From Rhodococcus gordoniae (GTDB taxonomy: Bacteria > Actinomycetota > Actinomycetes > Mycobacteriales > Mycobacteriaceae): a stretch of DNA of 64,000 nt. Shown here piece after piece: positions 7,892-21,586 of this stretch. The notes beneath the pieces are model-generated. The model ran no database searches and had not been told where the DNA came from. It saw nothing but the letters and a program-made list of their open reading frames with translations. The stretch is from assembly GCF_001646655.1 (NCBI RefSeq), contig NZ_LPZN01000028.1, positions 38,474-102,473 on the forward strand. Direction: 5' to 3'. The translations under genes and the position numbers were made by a program. The first letter of the stretch is position 1. The number at the start of each line of letters is the position of its first letter.

Positions 7892-8851
7892 TCAGCGGAA
7901 GGAGTCGGTGGCCTCGACGAGCCGGTGGACGATCCCCGGTTCGGTCGCCGCGTGTCCCGCATCGTCGACGAGGTGCAGCCGGGAGGACGGCCACGCCTCG
8001 TGCAGGTCGTGGGCACTGCGCGCCGGGCACACCACGTCGTAGCGGCCCTGCACGATCACACCCGGGATGTCGCGCAGCAGGTGCGCGTCGCGCAGGAGCG
8101 CCCCCTCGTCGAAGAAGCCGCGGTGGTGGAAGTAGTGGTTCTCGATGCGGGCGAAGGCCAACGCGAACCGGGGTTCGGCGGTTTCCGCGACCCGGTACGG
8201 GTTCGGCAACAGCGAGCTCGTGGCGCCCTCCCAGGTGGACCACGCGATGGCCGCGTTCAGGGCGACGTCCGGATCGGTCGAGTGCAGCAGACGGTGGTAG
8301 ACGTCCACGGGATGCTCGCCCGCCCCGGCCCCGGCGAGCGGGGCGCAGAAGCCCTCCCATGCCTCGGGGAACAGCCGGCCGGCGCCGCCGTTGTAGTACC
8401 AGTCGATCTCGCTGCGGCGCAGCAGGAAGATCCCACGAAGGACGAGTTCGGTGACACGCTCGGGGTACCGCTGGGCGTACGCGAGGGCGAGAGTCGATCC
8501 CCACGACCCGCCGAACACCATCCACCTGTCCACCTCGAGGAAGGCACGCAGGCGTTCGATGTCGGCGGCGAGGTGGTCGGTGGTGTTGACCGACAGATCC
8601 GCACCATCGGCAACGTGGGGCCGCGACCGGCCGCAGCCGCGCTGGTCGAACAACACGATCCTGTAGGCGGCCGGGTCGAAGAAGCGGCGGTGCAGGGGTG
8701 CGGTGCCGCCACCGGGACCGCCGTGGAGGAAGACCACGGGCTTGCCCTGCGGGTTACCGCTGACCTCCCAATACAGCTGCTGGCCGTCGCCGGCGTCGAG
8801 CATGCCCGTCGCGTGCGGCTCGATCGGCGGATACAGTTCGCGTCGCTCCAC
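7892..8851 (-). CDS. pip: Proline iminopeptidase
   Basis: A 319-residue alpha/beta hydrolase of peptidase family S33 that releases N-terminal proline from peptides in the cytosol. It has the oxyanion motif FLHGGPGGGTAP, the segment LFDQRGCGRSRPH, and the nucleophile elbow GGSWGSTLALAYAQ typical of Pip. The distal His lies in DDAGHAATEPG and the catalytic Asp in the preceding VQGRYDVVCP. Length matches the family. The start is GTG at 8851. It lies 3 bp downstream of the lipoprotein gene, so the two form an operon, and it is convergent with the CHAP gene. Confidence 0.93.
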   Translation of the reverse strand: MERRELYPPIEPHATGMLDAGDGQQLYWEVSGNPQGKPVVFLHGGPGGGTAPLHRRFFDPAAYRIVLFDQRGCGRSRPHVADGADLSVNTTDHLAADIERLRAFLEVDRWMVFGGSWGSTLALAYAQRYPERVTELVLRGIFLLRRSEIDWYYNGGAGRLFPEAWEGFCAPLAGAGAGEHPVDVYHRLLHSTDPDVALNAAIAWSTWEGATSSLLPNPYRVAETAEPRFALAFARIENHYFHHRGFFDEGALLRDAHLLRDIPGVIVQGRYDVVCPARSAHDLHEAWPSSRLHLVDDAGHAATEPGIVHRLVEATDSFR

Positions 8852-8854
8852 GGG

Positions 8855-9313
8855 TCAGAACCCGACGAGACCCGACGCGAGATCGGGAATGTCGAGGCCG
8901 CGCAGGGCCTCCTCGCGCACCTGCGGGCACTGCGCGGAGGTCGCCGCGTCGATGCGGCCCCGGTCGCCCGCGAGCACGACGAGATCGACACCGTTCGCCG
9001 CACCCCATTCACCGACGAGGATGTTGAGGCCGCCGCGACCCACCGACGGGGTGTAGGTGCGCCAGTTCGACAACTGACCTTCGAGACGAGCACACAGGTC
9101 GGCGGTCTGCGCTTCGGTGAAGCCCCCGGCTCCGGCTTCCGAGGGTGAGCCTGCCGCGGACGGCGAACGCGTGGGCTCCGTCGACCGCGACGTCTCGACC
9201 GTGGCGTCGGTCGACGTTCCGCTGGGTGCCGGATCCTGAGCCGGTGCGCAGCCGACGAGAACACCGGCCAGTGCGGCGGTGACGGCGGGGACGAGACTGA
9301 AGCGGAGCTGCAT
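8855..9313 (-). CDS. Secreted lipoprotein of unknown function
   Basis: A 152-residue protein with a lipoprotein signal peptide: MQLRFSLVPAVTAALAGVLVGC, lipobox LVGC with Cys about residue 22. A Pro/Ser/Thr-rich linker (about 25-60) follows. The compact C-terminal domain has two Cys (LCARLEGQL and AQCPQVREE), plausibly disulfide-bonded outside the membrane. I do not recognise the fold. The ATG at 9313 gives the signal peptide directly; the longer frame would place it internally. It is co-directional with pip, with a 3-bp gap. Confidence 0.82.
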   Translation of the reverse strand: MQLRFSLVPAVTAALAGVLVGCAPAQDPAPSGTSTDATVETSRSTEPTRSPSAAGSPSEAGAGGFTEAQTADLCARLEGQLSNWRTYTPSVGRGGLNILVGEWGAANGVDLVVLAGDRGRIDAATSAQCPQVREEALRGLDIPDLASGLVGF

Positions 9314-9379
9314 GGACACCTCGTGGTTTCGTACGGTCGGGTCGTCGTCGAGTCTGCCACCGATCCGGAAGGTGCCCGA

Positions 9380-9422
9380 AAAATGCGACGGGCACCACCG
9401 AACTCGTCGATGGTGCCCGTCG
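9380..9422 (-). terminator. Intrinsic terminator of panB
   Basis: CGACGGGCACCA (9386-9397) pairs perfectly with TGGTGCCCGTCG (9411-9422). On the minus strand the stem is followed by CATTTTTCGG, a classical U-run just downstream of the panB stop. Confidence 0.88.
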
Positions 9423-9432
9423 TCGCAGATCC

Positions 9433-10293
9433 TCAGAAGGAGTGCTCGGGCCCCGGGAAGGTGCCCTGCGCCACTTCTGCTGCGTACTGCGTTGCGGCGT
9501 GGCGCAGTTCGTCGCCCACCTGCCCGAACTTCTTGACGAACTTCGCGGTCTTCCCGCTCGTGTAGCCGGCCATGTCCTGCCAGACGAGGACCTGGGCGTC
9601 GCACTCGTTGCCGGCGCCGATGCCGACGGTCGGGATGCTCAGCTTGCGGGTGACCTGCCCGGCCAGATCGGCCGGCACCATCTCCATCACGACGGAGAAG
9701 GCGCCCGCCTCCTGGACGGCGATCGCATCGGCGACGAGCTGCTCGGCGCCGTCGCCGCGTCCCTGCACCCGGAACCCGCCGAGCGTGTTCACGGACTGCG
9801 GGGTGAAGCCGATATGTGCCTGCACGGGGATGCCGGCGGCGGTGATCGCGGCGATCTGCGGAGCCATCCGCTCGCCGCCCTCGAGCTTCACCGCGTGGGC
9901 GCCGCCCTCCTTCATGAACCGCACGGCCGTCGCAAGGGCCTGTTCGGGCGAGGACTCGTAGGAACCGAACGGCAGGTCGGCGACGACGAGCGCGTGCGGA
10001 GCACCGCGCACGACGCCGCGGACGAGAGGGAGGAGCTCGTCGACGGTCACGGGCACCGTGGTGTCGTAGCCGTACACGACGTTGGCTGCCGAATCGCCCA
10101 CGAGCAGGACGGGGATGCCCGCCTCCTCGAAGATGCGGGCGGAGGAGTAGTCGTAGGCCGTCAACTCTGCCCAGCGGCGGCCTTCGGCCTTCATCGCCTG
10201 CAGGTGATGGACTCGTGTCTTGCGCTTGGGGGTGTCGGCAGAGGCTGCAGCGGAAGCCGCGCCACCGTATACGGACGTCACGTTGTCGGACAT
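9433..10293 (-). CDS. panB: 3-methyl-2-oxobutanoate hydroxymethyltransferase
   Basis: A 286-residue cytosolic enzyme that transfers a hydroxymethyl group from methylene-THF to ketoisovalerate, the first committed step of pantothenate and CoA synthesis. Family motifs are complete: [23 protein letters not shown] (metal Asp), [39 protein letters not shown] and EMVPADLA, then [19 protein letters not shown]. There is an N-terminal extension of about 20 residues. The ATG at 10293 has a GAAAGGGA ribosome site. It is monocistronic with its own terminator and divergent from the esterase gene across 188 bp. The same gene neighbours the glnA2-side esterases in mycobacteria (Rv2225). Confidence 0.95.
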   Translation of the reverse strand: MSDNVTSVYGGAASAAASADTPKRKTRVHHLQAMKAEGRRWAELTAYDYSSARIFEEAGIPVLLVGDSAANVVYGYDTTVPVTVDELLPLVRGVVRGAPHALVVADLPFGSYESSPEQALATAVRFMKEGGAHAVKLEGGERMAPQIAAITAAGIPVQAHIGFTPQSVNTLGGFRVQGRGDGAEQLVADAIAVQEAGAFSVVMEMVPADLAGQVTRKLSIPTVGIGAGNECDAQVLVWQDMAGYTSGKTAKFVKKFGQVGDELRHAATQYAAEVAQGTFPGPEHSF

Positions 10294-10481
10294 CACTGTC
10301 CCTTTCTTCCTCGAGGCCCTCGGGGTCCCCGGGTCGGGTGATGACCGTCTCAGTCTGCCACTCGGGCCGGAACCCGCGAAGATTCCGGGGCGGTGCGATT
10401 CGTCACACCACTGCGCCGCCGGTGGTGAACAGCGCCGGTGGCGAGGGCAGTGCGCAGCTCTGTCCGTGGCACGATCGGATC

Positions 10482-12032
10482 GTGCCCCACCCTGTTCGTG
10501 CGCGTATCCGTCGTCTGTCCGTCCTGGCGCTCGTGGCCGCTGCGGCGGCGACCGCGTGCGGTGACGCCGTCGAGGAGGCACGGCAGCCCTCGGCGGTCGG
10601 AGTGGTTCCCGGACTCGAACGGTTCTACCGACAGGACCCGGAGTGGGGGTCGTGCGGGCCGTACGGCGCCGAGGGGCCGATGCTGGAGCGGCAGGGCGTG
10701 GAATGCGCACGGCTCGAGGTTCCGCTCGACTACGCGGATCCGAGCGGTGAGGTGATCACCCTCGCGGTGTCGCGCCTGGCCGCCACGGGCGACCGGATCG
10801 GTTCCCTGCTGGTCAATCCCGGCGGACCGGGCGCCTCGGGGCTGTCGACGGCGCTCGCCGCCGACAGCACCGTCCTTGCCGACCGCTTCGACGTGATCGG
10901 CTTCGACCCTCGCGGTGTCGGGTCGTCCGAACCGGCGGTCCGCTGCCTCACCGACGCCGAGTTCGACGCCGACCGCGCCCTCGACGACGGGGACACGAGC
11001 CCCGAGGGCATCGCCGAGGCGGAGAAGCGCAATCGCGAGTACGCGCAGTTGTGCGCCGAACGCAACGGTACGGACCTGCTCGCCCACGTCGGCACTCGTG
11101 AGGTCGTGCAGGACATGGACGTGCTTCGCGGCGTTCTGGGCGACGACGCGCTGACCTATCTCGGCTACTCGTACGGAACCCGGCTCGGCACCCTCTACGC
11201 CGAGGCCTTCCCCGGTCGGGTGCGGGCCATGGTGCTCGACGGTGCGATCGACCCCGAGCAGGACCCGGTCGAGGAGATCGTTCTGCAGGCCGACGGCTTC
11301 CGGAAAGCCTTCGACGAATTCGCGGCGTACTGTGCGCAGTACGCCGGATGCCCCCTCGGGGCCGATCCCGGCCGGGCCGCCGAGCGGTTCCGGGCGCTCG
11401 TCGACCCGCTGCTCGACGCTCCCGCACCCACGACCGACCCGCGCGGACTGAGTCACCGCGACGCGATCACCGGCGTGCAGCAGGGGTTGTACTCGCCGAC
11501 GCTGTGGGGGTCGTTGCGCGGCGGGCTGGAGTCGCTCGCGAGCACCGGCACCGGCGACACCCTGTTGCGGCTCGCCGATCTCTACGAAGGGCGCGGCGAG
11601 GACGGCACCTACAGCAACATCACCGACGCTTTCAACGCGATCCGGTGCGTGGACGACCCACCGGTGACCGACCGGGCGCTCGCGGGCGAACTCGACACGC
11701 GGTTCCGCGCGGCCGCACCCTTCCTCGACGACGGCCGCGGCACCGGATCGGCGGCCCTCGACGTCTGTGCCTTCTGGCCGGTGCCGGCCACCGGGGAACC
11801 GCACACTCCCGACGTTCGCGATCTGCCGCCCGTGCTCGTGGTCTCGACGACCGGGGATCCCGCGACCCCCTACGACGCGGGGGTCGAACTCGCCGCCCGG
11901 CTCGGTGGTGTCCTGGTGACCTTCGAGGGAACGCAGCACACCGTCGCCCTGGACGGCAACGAGTGCGTGGACACCGCTGTGACCAGCTATCTGGTGGATC
12001 TCGAGGTGCCCGCGCGGGATCCTCGCTGTTGA
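10482..12032 (+). CDS. Exported alpha/beta-hydrolase, TAP-like (CaeA/Hip1-type) lipoprotein
   Basis: A 516-residue exported hydrolase. The signal region [18 protein letters not shown] ends in a probable lipobox Cys (about residue 25). The N-terminal alpha/beta-hydrolase core carries [12 protein letters not shown] (oxyanion), [13 protein letters not shown] and the nucleophile elbow GYSYGTRLG. The TAP-like C-terminal domain holds the Asp ([15 protein letters not shown]) and His ([12 protein letters not shown]) of the triad. M. tuberculosis Rv2223c/Rv2224c (CaeA/Hip1), next to panB and glnA2, are similar cell-envelope esterase/proteases. The GTG at 10482 was chosen because the signal peptide follows directly. 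Confidence 0.88.
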   Translation: MPHPVRARIRRLSVLALVAAAAATACGDAVEEARQPSAVGVVPGLERFYRQDPEWGSCGPYGAEGPMLERQGVECARLEVPLDYADPSGEVITLAVSRLAATGDRIGSLLVNPGGPGASGLSTALAADSTVLADRFDVIGFDPRGVGSSEPAVRCLTDAEFDADRALDDGDTSPEGIAEAEKRNREYAQLCAERNGTDLLAHVGTREVVQDMDVLRGVLGDDALTYLGYSYGTRLGTLYAEAFPGRVRAMVLDGAIDPEQDPVEEIVLQADGFRKAFDEFAAYCAQYAGCPLGADPGRAAERFRALVDPLLDAPAPTTDPRGLSHRDAITGVQQGLYSPTLWGSLRGGLESLASTGTGDTLLRLADLYEGRGEDGTYSNITDAFNAIRCVDDPPVTDRALAGELDTRFRAAAPFLDDGRGTGSAALDVCAFWPVPATGEPHTPDVRDLPPVLVVSTTGDPATPYDAGVELAARLGGVLVTFEGTQHTVALDGNECVDTAVTSYLVDLEVPARDPRC

Positions 12033-12117
12033 CCGGAGGGGCGTGTGAGCGACACGCCATCCGGATGCGCCTGCCGATGTAACACGGAATTAACGGATTG
12101 TGCCTAGTCTCGCGGGT

Positions 12118-13455
12118 ATGGATCGCCAGAAGGAGTTCGTGCTCCGCACCCTCGAAGAGCGCGACATTCGGTTCGTGCGTCTGTGGTTCACCGACGTCGT
12201 CGGCACTCTCAAGTCGGTGGCGATCGCGCCTGCCGAACTCGAAGGGGCCTTCGAGGAGGGCATCGGCTTCGACGGCTCGGCCGTCGAGGGCTTCTCCCGC
12301 ATCTCCGAAGCCGACATGGTTGCGCGTCCCGACGCCACCACCTTCCAGGTGCTGCCCTGGAGCGACGACCGGGGCCACCAGTACTCGGCCCGGATGTTCT
12401 GCGACATCACCATGCCCGGCGGCACCCCGAGCTGGGCCGATCCCCGCCACGTGCTGAGGCGTCAGCTCAACAAGGCTTCCGATCTCGGGTTCAGCTGCTA
12501 CGTGCACCCCGAGATCGAGTTCTTCCTCGTCGAGGACGGCCCCGAGGGCAGTGCACCCGTGCCGGCCGACATCGGCGGCTACTTCGACCAGTCGGTGCAC
12601 CGTTCCGCCCCGCACTTCCGGCGTCACGCCATCGACGCGCTCGAATCCATGGGTATCTCGGTGGAGTTCAGCCACCACGAAACCGCACCGGGCCAGCAGG
12701 AGATCGACCTGCGCTACGCCGATGCGCTGTCCATGGCCGACAACGTCATGACCTTCCGCTACGTGGTCAAGGAGATCGCGATGCAGGAGGGCGTGCGGGC
12801 CACCTTCATGCCCAAGCCCTTCCGCGACCACGCCGGGTCGGCGATGCACACCCACATGTCGCTGTTCGAAGGTGAGACCAACGCCTTCCACGACCCGGAC
12901 GACCCGCTGCAGCTCTCGGCGACCGGCAAGGCGTTCATCGCCGGCATCCTCGAACACTCCAACGAGATCAGCGCCGTCACCAACCAGTGGGTCAACTCGT
13001 ACAAGCGTCTCGTGCACGGTGGAGAGGCACCGACGGCCGCCTGCTGGGGTCCGTCCAACCGCTCCGCGCTCGTGCGTGTCCCGATGTACACCCCGAACAA
13101 GGCGTCGTCGCGGCGCGTCGAGATCCGCACCCCCGACTCGGCGTGCAATCCCTATCTCACCTTCGCGGTGTTGCTCGCGGCCGGTCTGCGCGGCATCGAG
13201 AAGGGTTACGAGCTCGCACCCGAGGCCGAGGACGACGTATGGTCGCTGACCTCCGCCGAGCGTCGCGCCATGGGCTACCGCGAACTGCCCACCGATCTCG
13301 ACATCGCGCTGCGCGAGATGGAGAAGTCCGAACTCGTCGCCGAGACCCTCGGTGAGCACGTCTTCGACTACTTCCTGCGCAACAAGTGGCGGGAGTGGGA
13401 GAACTACCGCAGCCAGGTCACCCCGTTCGAACTCGAGCAGTACCTGGGGTTGTAA
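12118..13455 (+). CDS. glnA2: Glutamine synthetase, GlnA2-type
   Basis: A 445-residue type I glutamine synthetase paralogue. The protein from [17 protein letters not shown] onward follows mycobacterial GlnA2 (446 residues) almost throughout. Visible motifs include [12 protein letters not shown] (beta-grasp loop), EIEFFLV (metal Glu), [31 protein letters not shown] and the ATP-side [16 protein letters not shown]. It lacks the LPPEE adenylylation loop in the form seen in GlnA1, so it is probably not a GlnE target. It is transcribed with glnE, 14 bp downstream, as in mycobacteria. Its physiological role is less clear than that of GlnA1. Confidence 0.95.
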   Translation: MDRQKEFVLRTLEERDIRFVRLWFTDVVGTLKSVAIAPAELEGAFEEGIGFDGSAVEGFSRISEADMVARPDATTFQVLPWSDDRGHQYSARMFCDITMPGGTPSWADPRHVLRRQLNKASDLGFSCYVHPEIEFFLVEDGPEGSAPVPADIGGYFDQSVHRSAPHFRRHAIDALESMGISVEFSHHETAPGQQEIDLRYADALSMADNVMTFRYVVKEIAMQEGVRATFMPKPFRDHAGSAMHTHMSLFEGETNAFHDPDDPLQLSATGKAFIAGILEHSNEISAVTNQWVNSYKRLVHGGEAPTAACWGPSNRSALVRVPMYTPNKASSRRVEIRTPDSACNPYLTFAVLLAAGLRGIEKGYELAPEAEDDVWSLTSAERRAMGYRELPTDLDIALREMEKSELVAETLGEHVFDYFLRNKWREWENYRSQVTPFELEQYLGL

Positions 13456-13469
13456 GCGACGATGGAAAC

Positions 13470-16400
13470 GTGGTGAGACCGCCCAGCGCGCGTTCGGTAG
13501 TTCCCGGCCCCGGTCGGCTCGGCCTCGTCGAGCCGACCGCCCCTGCCGAACTCGCTCGACTCGGATGGAACGACGCCGACAGCGTCGAACTGCTGTGGTC
13601 GCTGTCCCGTGCCCCGAACGCGGATCTGGCGTTGCGCACTCTCGTGCGACTGGCCGACGCGCTCGGTGACGACTGGACGGACCTCGACTCGGCGCTCCGC
13701 TCGGACACAGGCCTGCGCGGCCGGCTGTTCGGGCTGTTCGGTGCGTCGTCGGCGCTCGGCGACCACGTCGTCGCCAATCCGGATCGCTGGACGATGCTCG
13801 CGGGCAGCGCGGCGCTGCCCGACAAGCACACCTTCACGGCGCGGATGCTCGACAGCGTCGACGCCGAGCCCGAGCCCGACGGGCGGCCCGGCCGGTTGAT
13901 CCACCGGGCCGGACTCGTCGGCCCACACGCGGTCGCGGCGCTGCGGACCACCTACCGCGACCAGCTCATGCTGATCGCCGCCGCCGATCTCGCCGCGGTG
14001 GTCGAGAACGAACCGGTGGTGCCCTATCTCGAGGTCGGTGCGCTGCTCGCCGACCTCGCCGATGCGGCGCTGACCGCGGCGCTCGCGGTGGCCGTGTCCA
14101 CGGTGATTCCGGACGGCCCGTGCCCGATCGACCTCGCCGTCATCGCGATGGGCAAGTGCGGTGCGCGCGAACTGAACTACGTCAGCGACGTCGACGTCGT
14201 GTTCGTCGCCGAACCCGCCGATGCCCGGGCGAGCCGGATCGCCGGCGAGATGATGCGCATCGGCACGTCGGCGTTCTTCGAGGTCGATGCCGCGCTGCGC
14301 CCGGAGGGCAAGCGCGGCGAACTCGTCCGCACCCTCGAATCCCATGTCGCGTACTACAACCGGTGGGCCAAGACCTGGGAGTTCCAGGCGCTGCTCAAGG
14401 CGCGACCGATGACCGGGGATCTCGACCTCGGCCGCCGGTACATCGACGCCATGAGCCCGATGGTGTGGACCGCCTCCGAACGCGAGGACTTCGTCCCCGA
14501 TGTGCAGGCGATGCGGCGCCGGGTCGAGGAGATGGTCCCGCCCGAACTGCGCGAGCGCGAACTCAAGCTCGGACGCGGCAGCCTCCGCGACGTCGAATTC
14601 GCCGTGCAGTTGCTGCAACTCGTGCACGGCCGCGTCGACGAGTCGCTCCGCGTCCCCAACACCGTCGAAGCGCTGTGCGCGCTCGCCGACGGCGGCTATG
14701 TGGGCCGCGACGATGCGGCGAACATGCGGGCGTCCTACGAATTCCTCCGCCTGCTCGAACACCGGTTGCAGTTGCAGAGGCTCAAGCGGACCCATACCCT
14801 GCCTCCCCCGGAGGACCGCGAGGCGCTGCGCTGGCTCGCCCGTGCCGCCCACATGCGACCGGACGGACGCAAGGACGCGCTCGGCGTTCTCGAATCGGAG
14901 ATCAAGCGCAACTCGTCGCGGATCCGCAAACTGCACGCGCGCCTGTTCTACCGGCCGCTGCTCGACTCGGTGAGCAAGCTCGACAAGGAAGCCCTGCGCC
15001 TGTCGCCCGACGCGGCGGTCCGCCAGCTCGCGGCGCTCGGCTACAACGCCCCGCAGCACGCGATGGAACACCTGGCTGCGCTGTCCGGCGGGGCCTCACG
15101 CAAGGCGCGAATCCAGGCGCTGCTGCTCCCGCAACTGCTCGAATATCTCGGGGAGACAACCGATCCCGATGCCGGCCTGCTCGCCTATCGACGGCTGTCC
15201 GATGCGCTCTACGACACCGTCTGGTTCCTGCGGGTGCTGCGCGACGAACCGGCGGTGGCCGAACGCCTCATGACGGTTCTCGGCTCGTCGGCCTATGTCG
15301 CCGACCTGCTGGTGAAATCTCCCGACGTCATCCGCCTGTACGCCGACGCCTCGACCGGGCCGCGGCTGCTCGAGGCGAACCCGCCCGAGGTGGCGCGCGC
15401 CCTCGTCGCCTCGTCGTCGCGCTACTCCGATCCCGCACGCGCGATCGCCGCCGCGCGCTCACTCCGCCGTGCCGAACTCGCGCGGGTCGCGAGCGCCGAC
15501 ATCCTCGGGATGCTCGACGTGCCGCAGGTGTGCAAGGCGTTGTCCGCGGTATGGGCGGGCGTGCTCGAAGCCGCGCTCGATGCGGTGATCCGTGCCTCGG
15601 TACAGTCTCGCGGACCGGCCCCGGCCCGCATCGCCGTGATCGGGATGGGACGGCTCGGTGGCGGCGAACTCGGCTACGGATCCGATGCGGACGTGTTGTT
15701 CGTGTGTGATCCGCTGCCGGACGCCGACGAGACCGATGCGGTCAAGTGGGCCACGAGCATCGCCGAACAGGTGCGGCGACTGCTGGGTGCGCCGAGCACC
15801 GATCCGCCTCTCGAGGTGGATCTGGATCTGCGTCCGGAAGGTCGCAGTGGTCCGATCGTGAGGACGTTCGCGTCCTACCGCGCGTACTACACGCAGTGGG
15901 CCGAGGTGTGGGAGGTCCAGGCTCTGCTGCGCGCGCATGCCGTCGCAGGGGATCGCGAACTCGGCACACGCTTCCTGCACATGATCGACGACGTGCGGTA
16001 TCCCGAGGGCGGGGTCTCCCACGAGGCCGTCCGCGAGATCCGGCGGATCAAGGCCCGCGTCGACTCCGAGCGGCTGCCGCGCGGCGCCGATCCGGCGACC
16101 CACACCAAACTCGGCAGGGGTGGGCTCGCCGACATCGAGTGGACCGTGCAGTTGCTGCAGCTCCAGCACGCATACGGCATCCCGGCATTGCACACGACCT
16201 CGACGCTCGACGCGCTCGACGCCATCGGAGCCGCCGAACTGCTCAGCGCCACCGACGTCGAACTTCTCCGGACGGCGTGGATCACCGCGACGGATGCGCG
16301 CAACTGCCTCGTGCTCGTGCGCGGTAAACCGACCGACCAACTCCCCGGTCCCGGACGGTTGCTGGAAGCGGTTGCCCGCGTGACGGGTTGGCGTGGCGAG

Positions 16401-16481
16401 GACGCGTCGGAGTTCCTCGACTACTACCTGCGCGTGACGCGGCGTGCGCGGGCGGTCGTCGAGCGGGTCTTCTGGGATTAG
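13470..16481 (+). CDS. glnE: Bifunctional glutamine synthetase adenylyltransferase/deadenylase
   Basis: A 1003-residue enzyme that adds AMP to, and removes it from, the regulatory Tyr of glutamine synthetase. Two nucleotidyltransferase domains are visible. The N-terminal deadenylase core has [20 protein letters not shown] near residue 220, and the C-terminal adenylylase core has [20 protein letters not shown] near residue 725; each is followed by a GxxD-type helical partner ([12 protein letters not shown]). Length matches actinobacterial GlnE (about 990). GTG codons at 13470 and 13473 are equivalent starts. Coupling to glnA2 and proximity to glnA1 fit its substrate. Confidence 0.96.
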   Translation: MVRPPSARSVVPGPGRLGLVEPTAPAELARLGWNDADSVELLWSLSRAPNADLALRTLVRLADALGDDWTDLDSALRSDTGLRGRLFGLFGASSALGDHVVANPDRWTMLAGSAALPDKHTFTARMLDSVDAEPEPDGRPGRLIHRAGLVGPHAVAALRTTYRDQLMLIAAADLAAVVENEPVVPYLEVGALLADLADAALTAALAVAVSTVIPDGPCPIDLAVIAMGKCGARELNYVSDVDVVFVAEPADARASRIAGEMMRIGTSAFFEVDAALRPEGKRGELVRTLESHVAYYNRWAKTWEFQALLKARPMTGDLDLGRRYIDAMSPMVWTASEREDFVPDVQAMRRRVEEMVPPELRERELKLGRGSLRDVEFAVQLLQLVHGRVDESLRVPNTVEALCALADGGYVGRDDAANMRASYEFLRLLEHRLQLQRLKRTHTLPPPEDREALRWLARAAHMRPDGRKDALGVLESEIKRNSSRIRKLHARLFYRPLLDSVSKLDKEALRLSPDAAVRQLAALGYNAPQHAMEHLAALSGGASRKARIQALLLPQLLEYLGETTDPDAGLLAYRRLSDALYDTVWFLRVLRDEPAVAERLMTVLGSSAYVADLLVKSPDVIRLYADASTGPRLLEANPPEVARALVASSSRYSDPARAIAAARSLRRAELARVASADILGMLDVPQVCKALSAVWAGVLEAALDAVIRASVQSRGPAPARIAVIGMGRLGGGELGYGSDADVLFVCDPLPDADETDAVKWATSIAEQVRRLLGAPSTDPPLEVDLDLRPEGRSGPIVRTFASYRAYYTQWAEVWEVQALLRAHAVAGDRELGTRFLHMIDDVRYPEGGVSHEAVREIRRIKARVDSERLPRGADPATHTKLGRGGLADIEWTVQLLQLQHAYGIPALHTTSTLDALDAIGAAELLSATDVELLRTAWITATDARNCLVLVRGKPTDQLPGPGRLLEAVARVTGWRGEDASEFLDYYLRVTRRARAVVERVFWD

Positions 16482-16488
16482 TCGGCCG

Positions 16489-16824
16489 TCAATCGCAGAC
16501 GATGACGAGTGCGAGTCCTCGCCAGACCTCGACCTCGGTCTTGTCCCATGTCCCGTCTTCGTGATTCCAGTCGTATTCGACCTCGACGTCGTAGCCGCGG
16601 TCGCGTTGCTCGGTCACCCGGCAGTTCTGCATGGTGCTGCCGGAACGGTTGAGGATGATGTAGGGGACTCCGGCGTCGGAGAGCACTGTCCGGGCCTGTT
16701 CCTGTGACATCCCGACGACGGAGACGTCGGTCTGTGCCGCTGCGGTGCCGGCGAGTGCGACGGACAGGGGGACAGGGGACAGGAGTGCGGCGGCACAGGC
16801 CGCCGAGATGAGAGATCTACGCAT
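16489..16824 (-). CDS. Small secreted protein with a single PASTA-like domain
   Basis: A 111-residue exported protein. The signal peptide MRRSLISAACAAALLSP runs to AGTAAAQ|T, with cleavage near residue 32. The mature part begins VSVVGMSQEQARTVLSDAGV, the core pattern of a PASTA repeat (VxGMxxxxAxxxLxxAG). It ends with an acidic beta-rich tail and two Cys (QNCRV, VIVCD) that could form a disulfide. PASTA domains bind muropeptides or beta-lactams in kinases and penicillin-binding proteins; a free single-domain form could act as a wall sensor or decoy, which is inference. It is convergent with glnE (7 bp gap). Confidence 0.78.
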   Translation of the reverse strand: MRRSLISAACAAALLSPVPLSVALAGTAAAQTDVSVVGMSQEQARTVLSDAGVPYIILNRSGSTMQNCRVTEQRDRGYDVEVEYDWNHEDGTWDKTEVEVWRGLALVIVCD

Positions 16825-16990
16825 GGTGGGGCCTCCCAGGGAGACGAGTCGTTCGAGTACGGACCTCGTCGCATCTGCTCCCCCCGAGAGCGGAATGTGA
16901 CACATATCACCAAAATCGCACTCCCACGGTACACCTGTGTGTAGTAAGTCTGTCCAGTCCGTTTTCTCGGTACCCCTTCGCCGCACGCTG

Positions 16991-17024
16991 CGGAGCCACC
17001 CGCCGAGTACGGCGGGTGGCTCCG
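16991..17024 (-). terminator. Terminator of the furA-katG operon
   Basis: CGGAGCCACCCGCC (16991-17004) and GGCGGGTGGCTCCG (17011-17024) form a perfect 14-bp stem with a 6-nt loop, 40 bp beyond the katG stop. There is no long U-tract, as is common in high-GC genomes. The rest of 16825-17063 shows only the leader of the secreted-protein gene. Confidence 0.78.
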
Positions 17025-17063
17025 GAGTGGTGCATCAGGCGCGGTCGTGGACCGCTGAGGCCC

Positions 17064-19730
<2,667 letters not shown>

Positions 19731-19875
19731 CTATGGACCACTTTTCTGGAATCGGTCGCGATTCGGTCGGATCCGATGAGGAACGAACGCATCTCGCGTG
19801 CCGAACCGGGGTTCGCTACCGCTGCAGCCGGGGCGAGCCCCGGTTCGGCGCGCGAGGATGCCGGTGCGGAAAAGA

Positions 19876-19917
19876 CGAGAGGCCGCCCGTCCCGAACAGG
19901 GGACGAGCGGCCTCTCG
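19876..19917 (-). terminator. Intrinsic terminator of glnA1
   Basis: CGAGAGGCCGC (19876-19886) pairs with GCGGCCTCTCG (19907-19917). On the minus strand, reading out of glnA1, the stem is followed by TCTTTTCC. The remaining part of 19724-19875 holds the furA promoter region and no gene. Confidence 0.85.
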
Positions 19918-19939
19918 AAGAGTGCCTACCGGATCCGAC

Positions 19940-21376
19940 TCAGCAGTCGAAGTACAGCTGGAACTCGTAGGGGTGCGGACGCAGGTTGACCGGAGCGATC
20001 TCCTGCTCGCGCTTGAGCGAGATCCAGGTCTCGATGAGGTCGGTGGTGAAGACGCCGCCCTCGGTGAGGTACTCGTGGTCGCGCTCGAGATTGTCGATGA
20101 CGGCCGACAGGCTCGTCGGAGCCTGCGGGATGTTCTTGGCCTCCTCCGGCGGGAGCTCGTAGAGGTCCTTGTCGACCGGGGCGAGCGGCTCGATCTTGTT
20201 CTTGATGCCGTCGAGGCCGGCCATCATCTGCGCCGCGAAGTTCAGGTAGGGGTTACCCGAGGAGTCGGGAGCGCGGAACTCGAGGCGCTTGGCCTTCGGG
20301 TTGTTGCCCGTGATCGGGATACGCACGGCAGCCGAACGGTTGCGCTGGCTGTACACGAGGTTGATCGGAGCCTCGTAGCCCGGCACCAGACGGTGGTACG
20401 AGTTGATCGTCGGGTTCGTGAAGGCGAGCAGCGACGGCGCGTGGTGCAGGATGCCACCGATGTACCAGCGGGCCACATCGGACAGGCCTGCGTAGCCGGC
20501 CTCGTCGTGGAACAGCGGCTTGCCGTCCTTCCACAGCGACTGGTGCACGTGCATGCCCGAACCGTTGTCGCCGAACAGCGGCTTCGGCATGAAGGTGACG
20601 GTCTTGCCGGCCTGCCACGCGGTGTTCTTGACGATGTACTTGAACAGCTGCAGGTCGTCGGCCGCGGCGAGCAGGGTGTTGAACTTGTAGTTGATCTCGG
20701 CCTGGCCGCCGGTGCCCACCTCGTGATGGCCGCGCTCGAGTTCGAAGCCGGCATCGGCGAGGTTGGTGGCGATCTGATCGCGCAGGTCGACGTAGTGGTC
20801 GTACGGTGCGACGGGGAAGTAGCCGCCCTTCGCCCGGACCTTGTAGCCGCGGTTGGGGGTGCCGTCGGCGTTGTACTCGACGCCGGTGTTCCAGGAACCG
20901 GAGACCGCGTCGATCTCGTAGAAGGCGCCGTTGATCTTCGAGTCGTAGGCGATCGAGTCGAAGATGTAGAACTCGGCCTCGGCGCCGAAGAAGGCAGTAT
21001 CGGCGATGCCGGTGCTGATCAGGTATTCCTCGGCCTTGCGCGCGACGTTGCGGGGGTCGCGGCTGTAGGACTCGCGGGTGAAGGGGTCGTGGACGAAGAA
21101 GCTGATGTTGAGCGTCTTGGCTGCGCGGAAGGGATCCAGACGCGCGGTCGTCACATCGGGGAGCAGCAGCATGTCGGACTCATGGATCGACTGGAACCCA
21201 CGGACCGAGGAACCGTCGAATGCCAGACCGTCCTCGAGCACGTCCTCGTTGAAGGCCTTGGCCGGGATGGAGAAGTGCTGCTCGATGCCGGGCAGGTCGG
21301 TGAAGCGGACGTCGACGTATTCGACGTTCTCTTCCGCGATGAACTTGAATACCTCTTCGGCCGTGGTGAACGCCAC
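19940..21376 (-). CDS. glnA1: Glutamine synthetase type I (main nitrogen-assimilation enzyme)
   Basis: A 478-residue dodecameric GS-I that makes glutamine from glutamate, ammonia and ATP. Motifs: [30 protein letters not shown] (metal site), [51 protein letters not shown] and [16 protein letters not shown]. The adenylylation loop [15 protein letters not shown], near residue 406, presents the Tyr modified by GlnE, so activity is expected to be adenylylation-controlled. The GTG at 21376 is preceded by AAGGAG with a 7-nt spacer. A GlnR-type box lies about 75-110 bp upstream. Confidence 0.97.
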   Translation of the reverse strand: MAFTTAEEVFKFIAEENVEYVDVRFTDLPGIEQHFSIPAKAFNEDVLEDGLAFDGSSVRGFQSIHESDMLLLPDVTTARLDPFRAAKTLNISFFVHDPFTRESYSRDPRNVARKAEEYLISTGIADTAFFGAEAEFYIFDSIAYDSKINGAFYEIDAVSGSWNTGVEYNADGTPNRGYKVRAKGGYFPVAPYDHYVDLRDQIATNLADAGFELERGHHEVGTGGQAEINYKFNTLLAAADDLQLFKYIVKNTAWQAGKTVTFMPKPLFGDNGSGMHVHQSLWKDGKPLFHDEAGYAGLSDVARWYIGGILHHAPSLLAFTNPTINSYHRLVPGYEAPINLVYSQRNRSAAVRIPITGNNPKAKRLEFRAPDSSGNPYLNFAAQMMAGLDGIKNKIEPLAPVDKDLYELPPEEAKNIPQAPTSLSAVIDNLERDHEYLTEGGVFTTDLIETWISLKREQEIAPVNLRPHPYEFQLYFDC

Positions 21377-21449
21377 GCTTGTGCTCCTTCAGTCGGTGCG
21401 CGCCATGGGTGCTGGGCGCCTGCGTCGGATCAGACGTTATGGATCTGGT

Positions 21450-21487
21450 GTTGCCCGTCCATCAAGCCTATGTTTCGTGGGTGTTAC
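21450..21487 (-). promoter_or_regulatory. Candidate GlnR box upstream of glnA1
   Basis: Read on the minus strand, GTAAC-n6-GAAAC (21487-21472) matches exactly the actinobacterial GlnR half-site GTnAC-n6-GAAAC. The adjacent TTGAT-n6-GCAAC (21465-21450) is a weaker second half at the correct 6-bp spacing. The site is 74 bp upstream of the glnA1 start, in a promoter-like position. Confidence 0.6.
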
Positions 21488-21586
21488 ACATGTCTTCGTC
21501 CTGCAGTGAGGTCGAAAAGGTGGTATAAGTCACCACTGCCAACACGGGTCGACGCTGGTCCGCCCAGGAGAGCTTATCCTGGTGTC

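Noticed and set aside
10350..11939. Minus-strand 529-codon frame opposite the esterase gene
   Set aside because: Antisense shadow; the plus-strand protein has a signal peptide and full catalytic triad.
12071..12110. Possible GlnR box upstream of glnA2 (GTAAC-n6-TTAAC)
   Set aside because: Only the first half fits; the second box matches GAAAC at three of five positions and there is no second pair.
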